The notes under the pieces were generated by a model. The model was not told where the DNA came from. It ran no database searches and saw only the letters and a program-made list of their open reading frames with translations. Position numbers and translations under genes: made by a program. This document shows, piece by piece, positions 1 to 4,811 of a DNA stretch of 5,740 nt. The stretch comes from JAZGBC01 sp036444495. GTDB lineage: Bacteria > Pseudomonadota > Alphaproteobacteria > Kiloniellales > J153. The stretch's first letter is position 1. Each line of letters opens with the position of its first letter. Location of the stretch: the NCBI GenBank assembly GCA_036444495.1, contig JAZGBC010000174.1, positions 1-5,740 of the forward strand, in the 5' to 3' direction.

Positions 1-215
1 TCACGTCCTTCGACGAGGTCGTGGTGGTGCTGTTCCTGACCAAGTTCGAGCAGCGCACCATCCCGCGCCAGATGTGGGCCGGCATCCGCGAGCAGATCAG
101 CCCGACCATCCTCGCGGTGGCCACGCTCCTGGTATTGGTCTCGGTGATGCTGCTGTTCACCCTCGAACTCCTGCGCCGGCGCTACGAACGCCAGCGCGGC
201 CTATCGCCAGGGTAA
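1..215 (+). CDS. ABC transporter permease, spermidine/putrescine type (3' end only)
   Basis: This is the C-terminal part of an inner-membrane permease that would form the channel of an importer together with an ATPase and a periplasmic binding protein. The reading frame is open from base 3, gives 70 residues and stops at TAA 213-215. The visible start, SFDEVVVVLFL, is the conserved stretch seen near the C-terminus of PotB/PotC-like permeases. It is followed by the sequence around QMWAGIREQISPTI, one clear hydrophobic segment (about residues 33-53 of the visible part), and a short basic cytoplasmic tail (LRRRYERQR). This pattern is typical of the last membrane helix of polyamine- or opine-type permeases. 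The substrate cannot be told from this fragment. The next gene starts two bases after the stop, so the two are probably translated from one message. The 5' part lies outside the window. Confidence 0.85.
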   Translation, partial: TSFDEVVVVLFLTKFEQRTIPRQMWAGIREQISPTILAVATLLVLVSVMLLFTLELLRRRYERQRGLSPG

Positions 216-217
216 CC

Positions 218-928
218 GTGGCGCGCCGCAGCCCGCCTTGGGGCCGCGGGAGCGTTCTCGCATCGATCCTGTGTCTCGGCCTGACCGGCGCGCCTGCCGC
301 GCAGAGCTCGCGGCAGGTGGACCTGGAGTTGGTCCTGGCCATCGACTGCTCCTACAGCGTGGACGCCCGCGAGTTCGAGCTGCAAAAGATCGGATTGGCC
401 CAGGCCTTCCGCAACCCGGTGGTGCTGGCCGCCATCCAGGCAGGCAAGCACAAGACCATCGCGGTCGCGGTGGTCGAGTGGTCCAAGCCCGACGTGCAGG
501 AGATCGTGGTGCCCTGGACCCTGGTGCGCGATGGCCCCGGCGCCGAGGCGCTGGCGGCGCGCATCGAGGCCGCGCCCCGCCTGACCGCGGAGGGCGCCAC
601 CTCGATCTCCTCCATGATCCGGTTCGGCATCGCCTACCTGGCCGCGAACTCCATCTCGGGCGAGCGCAGGGTTATCGATATCTCCGCCGACGGACGCAAC
701 AATTCAGGCCAGAAGATCGCCGCGGCCCGCGCGCTGGCGCGCGCCTACGGCGTGACCATCAACGGCCTGGCCATCCTCAACGAGGTGAAGACGCTGGACC
801 TCTATTTCGAGCGGCGCCTGATTACCGGCTCCGACGCCTTCGTCATGCGGGCCGACGACTACGAGCAATACGCCGTCGCGATCCTGCGCAAGCTGCTTCA
901 GGAAATCGGCAACCCGGCGATCTCGTGA
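218..928 (+). CDS. Exported DUF1194 family protein with von Willebrand A-like fold
   Basis: This 236-residue protein belongs to the DUF1194 group (von Willebrand factor A-like), whose biological role is not established. I chose the GTG at 218 because an AGGG (209-212) lies just upstream and the resulting N-terminus is a good signal peptide: basic residues 2-10, a hydrophobic stretch 12-24, and a likely cleavage after APAA (residue 28). A longer in-frame start at 74 lies inside the permease gene and would give a low-complexity arginine-rich extension, so I reject it. All elements of a metal-ion-dependent adhesion site are visible: DCSYS at 43-47 (D43, S45, S47), T128 in the GATS stretch, and D158 in SADGRNNSG, the hallmark region of the family. 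A periplasmic metal-dependent binding protein is the likely form. The start is two bases after the permease stop, which suggests translational coupling. No lipobox or C-terminal anchor is seen. Confidence 0.85.
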   Translation: MARRSPPWGRGSVLASILCLGLTGAPAAQSSRQVDLELVLAIDCSYSVDAREFELQKIGLAQAFRNPVVLAAIQAGKHKTIAVAVVEWSKPDVQEIVVPWTLVRDGPGAEALAARIEAAPRLTAEGATSISSMIRFGIAYLAANSISGERRVIDISADGRNNSGQKIAAARALARAYGVTINGLAILNEVKTLDLYFERRLITGSDAFVMRADDYEQYAVAILRKLLQEIGNPAIS

Positions 929-1016
929 ACGCGCGGGTGAAAGCGGACCGGGGCCGCCTGGACAGCCCATCTCTTTCTGCTTAGTTTACGAATATCGTCT
1001 TAGGATCGCGCCCACG
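929..1016 (+). promoter_or_regulatory. Leader region of the PadR-like gene, with AT-rich patch and AGGA ribosome site
   Basis: The 88 bases between the DUF1194 stop and the next ATG change from GC-rich to AT-rich at about 970-1006, where a promoter would be expected. I could not find a -35/-10 pair that matches well. TAGGAT at 1001-1006 resembles a -10 box in four of six positions but has no good -35. It overlaps AGGA (1002-1005), which sits 11 bases before the ATG and may simply be the ribosome binding site. An ATC/GAT pair flanks this stretch as a weak dyad. No intrinsic terminator for the upstream gene is evident, so read-through from the transporter operon is possible. Confidence 0.3.
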
Positions 1017-1553
1017 ATGTACCGCGACAACACCCTAATCCCGAGCGAAGCCATCCGGCTGCTGGCGCTGGGCATCCTGGCCACGGGCGAGATGGGCTAC
1101 GCCGGCCTGGTCGGCGAGGTGCGCCACTTCGCCGGGCACATCGTCGGCCCCTCGCTGGAGTTGCTTGGGGCGCCCATCGAGGTGCTCAAGGTCGAGGGCT
1201 TCATCGAAGCGGTGGACGGCGAGGATCCCGACTCGCCGCTTAGCATCACCGTGGCCGGGCGGGAGGAGTTGGCCCGCCTGCTGACCTCCAGCCTGCGGGC
1301 GCCGGTCAGCGATATCAACAAGCTGATCATCGCGCTCAAGATGCGCTTCCTGCACCTGCTCGAACCCAAGGAGCAGCGCCTGCAGGCCGAAATGATGATC
1401 GAGATTTGCGAGCGGCAGCTCGTGCGCCTGACCGAACTGCGCGGCCGCCACGCCGGCGGGCCCGGGCATTTTGACGGCTTCCTCGATCACGAGATCGTCC
1501 AGACCCGCGAGCGCCTCGACTGGTTCCGGACCCTGCAGGAAAGCCTCGGCTGA
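1017..1553 (+). CDS. PadR-like winged-helix protein, probable transcriptional regulator
   Basis: This 178-residue protein has the architecture of small PadR-family regulators. The N-terminal part (about residues 8-90) reads as a winged helix: a first helix ending ALGILATGEMGYAG, a putative recognition helix around 44-59, and a wing from VEGFIEAVDGED to SPLSITVAGREELARLL, where the 'G-hydrophobic-I ... ITxxGREEL' pattern is typical of PadR wings. The C-terminal part (about 98-145 and 155-176) is helical and charged, as expected for the dimerisation region. No signal peptide or membrane segment is seen. Ligand and targets are unknown. PadR proteins often regulate neighbouring genes and themselves, so the AT-rich leader just upstream is a possible site; that is inference. 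The match rests on pattern similarity rather than a diagnostic residue, so another winged-helix family is possible. ATG 1017 is supported by AGGA at 1002-1005. Confidence 0.6.
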   Translation: MYRDNTLIPSEAIRLLALGILATGEMGYAGLVGEVRHFAGHIVGPSLELLGAPIEVLKVEGFIEAVDGEDPDSPLSITVAGREELARLLTSSLRAPVSDINKLIIALKMRFLHLLEPKEQRLQAEMMIEICERQLVRLTELRGRHAGGPGHFDGFLDHEIVQTRERLDWFRTLQESLG

Positions 1554-1560
1554 ACAGCCG
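1547..1560. terminator. Hairpin at the junction of two convergent genes
   Basis: CGGCTG and CAGCCG form a perfect six-base inverted repeat around AA. It includes the TGA stop of the PadR-like gene and lies 7 bases before the SDR stop. Allowing one mismatch, the stem extends by CC/GG on the outside. There is no T-run on either side, so it does not meet the usual intrinsic terminator pattern. It may still act as a bidirectional stop or RNA end-protecting structure, since only 13 bases separate the two stop codons. Confidence 0.3.
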
Positions 1561-1566
1561 CGGCGC

Positions 1567-2307
1567 TCAGTACAGATGCTGGCCGCCGGTGACGAAGATC
1601 TCGGTACCGGTCACGTAGCCGAAATCGTCCGCGCAGAGCTGGAATACGGCCGAGGCCACCTCCTCGGGCCGGCCCATGCGGTGCATGGGAATGCGCGGGA
1701 TGAGCGCCTCGTACTCCTCGCCCACCATGTCGGTTTCGATCTCGCCGGGCGCCACCGCGTTGACCCGCACGCCGATCTCGGCCAATTCCACCGCCAGCTC
1801 GCGCGTCAGCGCCGAGAGGGCGGCCTTCGAGGTGGAGTAGGCCGAGCCGGCGAAGGGGTGGATCTGATGCCCGGCGATGGAGGTGATGTTGACGATGGCC
1901 CCCTCGCCCCGGCGCAGGGCGGTGGCGAAACCACGCGCCAGCTCCAGGGGCGCGAAGAAGTTGAGCTCGAAGACCTCGCGCCAGGTCGCCACGTCGCCGT
2001 TGAGGCAGCCCAGGCGTTCCTTGAACGGCGTCTTGGGCGAAACAGCCGCGTTGTTGACAAGCGCGTTGAGCGGCGTCTCGCCCAGGATCTCGTTCCCTTC
2101 GGTGATGAAGGCCTCGACACTTCCCGGATCGGCCAGATCGGCGGTGACGTGATGGGTCCAGTTGGGATCGCGCTGACACTCCACGGGGATCTCTTCGCGC
2201 GAGCAGGTGATGACGCGCCAGCCCTCGTCGCTGAAGCGCTTCACCGTGGCGTGGCCGATGCCCCGGCTCGCGCCGGTCAGGACCAGGGTCTTGCGATCGT
2301 CGGTCAT
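1567..2307 (-). CDS. Short-chain dehydrogenase/reductase (classical SDR)
   Basis: This 246-residue cytoplasmic NAD(P)-dependent oxidoreductase has the length of a classical SDR. The motifs appear in order: TGASRGIG at 11-18 (dinucleotide-binding glycine motif), the DLAD stretch near 57-60, NNAA at 85-88 (a variant of the usual NNAG), the catalytic tetrad N116, S143, Y157 and K161 (YSTSK), and the PGEIET segment at 187-192. The C-terminus ends in the usual GTEIFVTGG strand. Arginine at 15 within the glycine motif would suit NADPH preference, but that is inference. The substrate is not predictable. I chose ATG 2307 (MTDDRKTLVLTG) because upstream in-frame codons form no conserved sequence and would run into the neighbouring gene. 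No Shine-Dalgarno sequence is visible; instead a perfect inverted repeat abuts the start. It is the last gene of the pdxH-fieF-SDR run. Confidence 0.9.
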   Translation of the reverse strand: MTDDRKTLVLTGASRGIGHATVKRFSDEGWRVITCSREEIPVECQRDPNWTHHVTADLADPGSVEAFITEGNEILGETPLNALVNNAAVSPKTPFKERLGCLNGDVATWREVFELNFFAPLELARGFATALRRGEGAIVNITSIAGHQIHPFAGSAYSTSKAALSALTRELAVELAEIGVRVNAVAPGEIETDMVGEEYEALIPRIPMHRMGRPEEVASAVFQLCADDFGYVTGTEIFVTGGQHLY

Positions 2308-2308
2308 G

Positions 2309-2331
2309 GCGCGATTGTAGCCGAATCGCGC
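2309..2331 (-). promoter_or_regulatory. Perfect 8-bp inverted repeat directly before the SDR start codon
   Basis: GCGCGATT (2309-2316) and AATCGCGC (2324-2331) are exact reverse complements separated by seven bases. Only one base lies between the repeat and the ATG complement at 2305-2307. In the - strand RNA the hairpin would occupy the place where a ribosome binding site belongs, and no purine-rich Shine-Dalgarno is seen there. It could be an operator for a dimeric regulator, an RNA hairpin limiting translation of the SDR gene, or an attenuator after the transporter gene. No T-run follows, so a simple intrinsic terminator is unlikely. The repeat itself is seen in the sequence; any function is inference. 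Confidence 0.45.
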
Positions 2332-2359
2332 GGCCCCGCCAGCCTCGCGCCGACCAATC

Positions 2360-3283
2360 TCAGGCGAAGCTGGCCCGCTCCTCCTCGATGCCATGGGGAT
2401 CCTGGTGAATGATCACCTCGGCGCCCGGATAGGCCTCGCGTAGCGCGGCCTCCACCTCATCGGCCACTTCGTGGGCCTCATAAAGGCTGAGCGCGCCGTC
2501 CATCTCGATGTGGATCTGGATGAAGGTACGCCGCCCCGAGGCGCGGGTGCGCAGGTCGTGGGTGTCGAGGACCCTGGGATGGGCGGCGGCGATCTCCGCG
2601 ATGCGCCGGCGCTCCGCCTCGGGCAGCTCCCGGTCCATCAGCATGTCGAAAGCGCCCCGGGCAATGCTCCAGGCGATTTTCAGGATGTAGAGGGCGATGG
2701 CGATGCCGAACAGCGGGTCGGCCATGGTCCAGCCCAGCTCGGAGACCAGCAGCAAGGCCACGATCACCGCGGCGTTGACCAGGAGGTCGCCCAGGTAGTG
2801 GAGCGAATCGGCCTTGATCGCCATCGAGCCGGTCTTGCGCACCACATAGGCCTGAAACCGGGTGAGCGCGAAGGTGGCCAGGATGGCGAAGACCATGACG
2901 CCGATGCCCACATCGCTGTTCAGCACGGCCCGCGGCTCGATGAAACGCTGGCTCGCCTCGATGATGAGGAAAATGGCGGAACCGGCGATGAAGGCCGACT
3001 GGGCCAGCGCCGCCAGGGGCTCCGCCTTGCCGTGGCCGAAGCGGTGGTCCCGGTCCGGCGGCTCCAGGGCGTGGCGCACCGCCAGCAGGTTGACCAGGGA
3101 GGCCGCAACGTCGAGCAGCGAATCGATCAGCGTGGAGAGCAGGGCGACCGAATCGGTGACCAGCCAGGCCGCCAGCTTGAACAGGATCAGGGTCCCCGCA
3201 ACCCCGACCGAGGCATAGGTGGCCAGGCGCATGAGACGCGCCGCCTCGGCATCCACGCTCCGGCCTGTGACCTCTTCGCTCAT
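2360..3283 (-). CDS. fieF: Cation diffusion facilitator, FieF/YiiP-like metal efflux transporter
   Basis: This 307-residue inner-membrane transporter should export divalent cations (zinc, iron(II) and similar) in exchange for protons. It has six hydrophobic segments (roughly 22-42, 45-68, 91-112, 125-143, 167-182, 186-205) and a C-terminal cytoplasmic domain from about 215. From memory of E. coli FieF, every metal site is kept: the transport site D54, D58, H162, D166; the cytoplasmic loop site D77, H80, H84 within the RFGHGKAE stretch; and the C-terminal dimer site H242, H258, H271, H293 and D295 (AHEVAD and IIHQDP motifs). This complete set places it with FieF rather than the more divergent ZitB/CzcD types. 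Metal preference in this organism is not shown. ATG 3283 gives MSEEVTG; the ribosome site is weak (GAG nine bases upstream). It lies 40 bases after pdxH and 52 bases before the SDR gene, probably in one transcript. Confidence 0.92.
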   Translation of the reverse strand: MSEEVTGRSVDAEAARLMRLATYASVGVAGTLILFKLAAWLVTDSVALLSTLIDSLLDVAASLVNLLAVRHALEPPDRDHRFGHGKAEPLAALAQSAFIAGSAIFLIIEASQRFIEPRAVLNSDVGIGVMVFAILATFALTRFQAYVVRKTGSMAIKADSLHYLGDLLVNAAVIVALLLVSELGWTMADPLFGIAIALYILKIAWSIARGAFDMLMDRELPEAERRRIAEIAAAHPRVLDTHDLRTRASGRRTFIQIHIEMDGALSLYEAHEVADEVEAALREAYPGAEVIIHQDPHGIEEERASFA

Positions 3284-3323
3284 ACCAAGTCTCGTCGATA
3301 CGGACCAGCCGGGGCGATCCGGT

Positions 3324-3917
3324 TCAGGGATAGAGCCGCTCCGTGCGCCAAGCGTCCCCCTCCCGATAGTAGACCAGCCGCTGGTGCAGGCGGAACCTGC
3401 CCTCCTGCCAGAACTCGATCGCGCGCGGTATCACCCGGAAACCGGACCAGTGGGGCGGCCGGGGGACCTCGCCGACGGCGTATTTGAGGCCGTATTCGGC
3501 GACCCGCTTTTCCAGCGCAAAGCGGCCCTCCATCGGGCGCGACTGGTCGCTCGCCCAGGCGCCGATCCGCGCCGCGCGCGGCCGGGAGGGGAAGTAGGCG
3601 TCCGCCTCCTCGTCGCTGACCACCTCCACCTCGCCCTCGATGCGGACCTGGCGGCCGAGCGACTTCCAGTAAAACAGCAGCGCCGCCTTGGGGTGGGCCA
3701 GAAGCTCGCCACCCTTGCGGCTCTCGAAATTGGTGTAGAAGACGAAGCCCCGCGCATCCACGCCCTTGAGCAGGACCATGCGCGCGGACGGCATGCCGTC
3801 CGCCCCCAGGCTGGCCACGGTCATGGCGTTGGCGTCCCGGGGTTCGCTGGCCTCGGCCTCCTCGAGCCAGGCGGAAAAGGCGGCGATGGGGTCCTCGGGC
3901 GGGGTTTTGTCGAACAT
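3324..3917 (-). CDS. pdxH: Pyridoxine/pyridoxamine 5'-phosphate oxidase
   Basis: PdxH uses FMN and oxygen to convert pyridoxine or pyridoxamine 5'-phosphate into pyridoxal 5'-phosphate, the last step of vitamin B6 synthesis and salvage, in the cytoplasm. The 197-residue length is normal. With an offset of 21 to E. coli PdxH (from memory), the FMN contacts are all kept: RMVLLK 46-51, YT 61-62, R67, K68, Q90, QS 125-126, W170 and R180. Substrate positions K51, Y108, R112, R176 and H178 (RLH) are also kept. The residue matching E. coli Ser137 is Ala116 (RPRAARIGAW), an unusual change. The terminal ERLYP is typical. ATG 3917 (MFDKTPPEDP) begins the conserved region; a GAGGAG lies 16 bases upstream, too far for an ideal Shine-Dalgarno. 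It is the first gene of the - strand run and diverges from the lipoprotein gene. Confidence 0.95.
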   Translation of the reverse strand: MFDKTPPEDPIAAFSAWLEEAEASEPRDANAMTVASLGADGMPSARMVLLKGVDARGFVFYTNFESRKGGELLAHPKAALLFYWKSLGRQVRIEGEVEVVSDEEADAYFPSRPRAARIGAWASDQSRPMEGRFALEKRVAEYGLKYAVGEVPRPPHWSGFRVIPRAIEFWQEGRFRLHQRLVYYREGDAWRTERLYP

Positions 3918-3953
3918 GATCTGGACTCGGGCGCTCCTCGCAACCCCCGGATT

Positions 3954-3994
3954 CGGCCGCGGGGCCGCACCATAGCGCCCCGCCCCGGGGCGGG
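3954..3994 (-). repeat. Two tandem GC-rich inverted repeats in the pdxH leader
   Basis: CGGCC/GGCCG pair around GCGG at 3954-3967, and CCCGCCCCGGGGCGGG at 3979-3994 is a perfect 16-base palindrome. If pdxH is transcribed from the AT-rich centre of the spacer, both would lie in its untranslated leader, about 37-77 bases before the ATG. They could slow transcription or fold the leader. GC-rich genomes produce such palindromes by chance more easily, so a function is only possible. Confidence 0.35.
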
Positions 3995-4094
3995 CAAAGT
4001 CCCCGCCCAACCTCCACCCCGCGGACGTGGCCAAGGCGACACCGATATTAACCACTTGTAAACCATGATCGCGGCCACAAATGGCATATAAATC

Positions 4095-4122
4095 AATATG
4101 TAATAGATTCCGGCTGGACCAA
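4095..4122 (-). promoter_or_regulatory. Possible pdxH promoter
   Basis: Read on the - strand, TTGGTC (4122-4117) and CATATT (4100-4095) are spaced by 16 bases and match the sigma-70 boxes partly (about four of six each). The -10 copy overlaps the CATAT/ATATG inverted repeat at 4085-4100, which could serve as an operator. Transcription would start near 4088 and give a leader of about 170 bases. Other weak pairs exist in this AT-rich stretch. Confidence 0.25.
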
Positions 4123-4173
4123 GGAGCTGCCCGCCCCTTAGGCTCCATGTCACAACGGGGATGGATTTATTAA

Positions 4174-4192
4174 TCAATTCGTAGAATATTGA
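4174..4192 (+). promoter_or_regulatory. Dyad with -10-like box upstream of the lipoprotein gene
   Basis: TCAATTC and GAATATTGA form a seven-pair dyad with a two-base bulge around GTA. Inside it, TAGAAT (4182-4187) matches the -10 consensus in five of six positions and lies about 65 bases before the lipoprotein ATG. No good -35 lies at the proper distance, so the promoter would need an activator or another sigma factor. A repressor bound at the dyad would block this box. Confidence 0.25.
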
Positions 4193-4230
4193 GGGGCAAT
4201 ACCCAGCTCCGTAGCGCGTCCGCATACCCT

Positions 4231-4243
4231 AAAGAGAGAGAGG
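4231..4243 (+). promoter_or_regulatory. GA-repeat ribosome binding site of the lipoprotein gene
   Basis: An uninterrupted purine run (AAAGAGAGAGAGG) ends nine bases before ATG 4253. It offers several overlapping Shine-Dalgarno registers and is by far the strongest ribosome site in the window, which suggests high translation of the lipoprotein. The run also fixes the start codon. Confidence 0.6.
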
Positions 4244-4252
4244 CGATAGATC

Positions 4253-4723
4253 ATGAGAGTCAAGACCGTGCTCGCCGCCATGGCGCTCGTGTTCCTGACC
4301 GCGGCCTGCCAGGATGGCCGATACGGCACCAAGCAGACGGTCGGCGCCCTGGGTGGGGCCGCCGCAGGCGGTCTGCTCGGCGCACAGATCGGCCACGGCA
4401 AGGGCCAGCTCGCCGCCACCGCCGCCGGCGTCCTGATCGGCGCCCTGATCGGCAGCGAGATCGGCCGGTCCATGGACGAGGTCGACCGCATGAAGGCCGA
4501 GCAAGCCTATAGCCAGGCCACCACCGCCCCGGTCGGTCAGACCATTACCTGGAACAACCCCAACACGGGGAACTACGGGACGGTTACGCCGACCCGGGAA
4601 GGTACCAGGGCCACGGGCGAATACTGCCGCGAGTTCCAGCAGACCGTCGTCGTCGGCGGGCAAGAGCAGGATGCCTTCGGCATCGCCTGCCGCAAGCCCG
4701 ACGGCTCCTGGGAAATCCAGTAG
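4253..4723 (+). CDS. Glycine-zipper lipoprotein, 17 kDa surface antigen-like
   Basis: This 156-residue protein resembles the rickettsial 17 kDa antigen and related outer-membrane lipoproteins. The N-terminus is a lipoprotein signal: basic residues 2-4, a hydrophobic core, and lipobox LTAAC, so Cys19 should be acylated after cleavage. Residues 31-47 and 59-71 are two glycine-zipper segments (G-x3-G spacing, GGAAAGGLLGAQIG and AGVLIGALIGSEIG) separated by a short HGKGQ hinge, the usual two-helix hairpin of this family. A polar linker rich in T, N and G follows. The C-terminal part (about 122-156) has two cysteines, C125 and C146, which could form a disulfide, and the YCREFQQ ... ACRKPDGSW pattern typical of the family. 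The lipoprotein likely sits in the outer membrane; its exact role is unknown. It has a strong ribosome site and its own terminator, so it is probably a single-gene unit. Confidence 0.88.
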   Translation: MRVKTVLAAMALVFLTAACQDGRYGTKQTVGALGGAAAGGLLGAQIGHGKGQLAATAAGVLIGALIGSEIGRSMDEVDRMKAEQAYSQATTAPVGQTITWNNPNTGNYGTVTPTREGTRATGEYCREFQQTVVVGGQEQDAFGIACRKPDGSWEIQ

Positions 4724-4737
4724 CGCCGTATCCGCGC

Positions 4738-4764
4738 CGGGCCGGCGCGGCCCGTTGTTTCTTT
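4738..4764 (+). terminator. Intrinsic terminator of the lipoprotein gene
   Basis: CGGGCC (4738-4743) and GGCCCG (4749-4754) form a perfect six-pair GC stem with a five-base loop, followed at once by TTGTTTCTTT (4755-4764). It begins 14 bases after the lipoprotein stop. A competing stem, GCGCC (4734-4738) with GGCGC (4744-4748), overlaps the left arm and loop and could not form at the same time. The terminator separates the lipoprotein gene from the dnaJ-like gene. Confidence 0.8.
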
Positions 4765-4811
4765 CGGGGAGCGTTCCTTGTGGGGCGCCCCCGTAGCCTG
4801 CTGTCGTGTCG

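Larger units (their letters stand above)
3918..4252. other. Divergent intergenic spacer with GC-rich and AT-rich halves
   Basis: This 335-base gap separates pdxH from the lipoprotein gene. Its left part (about 3918-4040) is very GC-rich and holds two perfect inverted repeats. Its centre (about 4041-4200) is markedly AT-rich compared with everything around it and holds several short repeats: AACCA twice with an 11-base period (4050-4054, 4061-4065), CATAT/ATATG around six bases (4085-4100), and a bulged dyad at 4174-4192. Both genes must be transcribed from here, so promoters and operators are expected. A - strand open frame crosses it (from 4225) and would encode one hydrophobic stretch, but it lacks the GC-rich third positions of real genes here and overlaps the pdxH start. 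I see no tRNA or recognised riboswitch. Confidence 0.6.

Noticed and set aside
74..217. Longer start for the DUF1194 gene at 74
   Set aside because: It lies inside the permease gene in another frame, encodes an arginine/proline-rich stretch, and would bury the clear signal peptide that begins at GTG 218.
939..965. GCGG/CCGC hairpin after the DUF1194 stop as a terminator
   Set aside because: The stem has a central mismatch and a one-base loop in its best form, and no T-run follows directly.
1471..2412. Long + strand open frame (313 codons) opposite the SDR gene
   Set aside because: It is a GC-rich shadow: composition is arginine/glycine-rich without family motifs, while the - strand frame has every SDR motif.
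2471..3487. Long + strand open frame (338 codons) opposite the FieF-like gene
   Set aside because: Its product is a low-complexity D/G/R/Q-rich sequence; the - strand frame keeps all FieF metal residues.
3280..4061. Open frames overlapping pdxH in other frames on both strands
   Set aside because: They carry no recognisable motif, and pdxH is unambiguous by its FMN and substrate residues.
3924..4148. N-terminal extension of pdxH up to 4148
   Set aside because: The extra residues have no family similarity and cross the GC palindromes; the conserved protein begins at MFDKTPPEDP.
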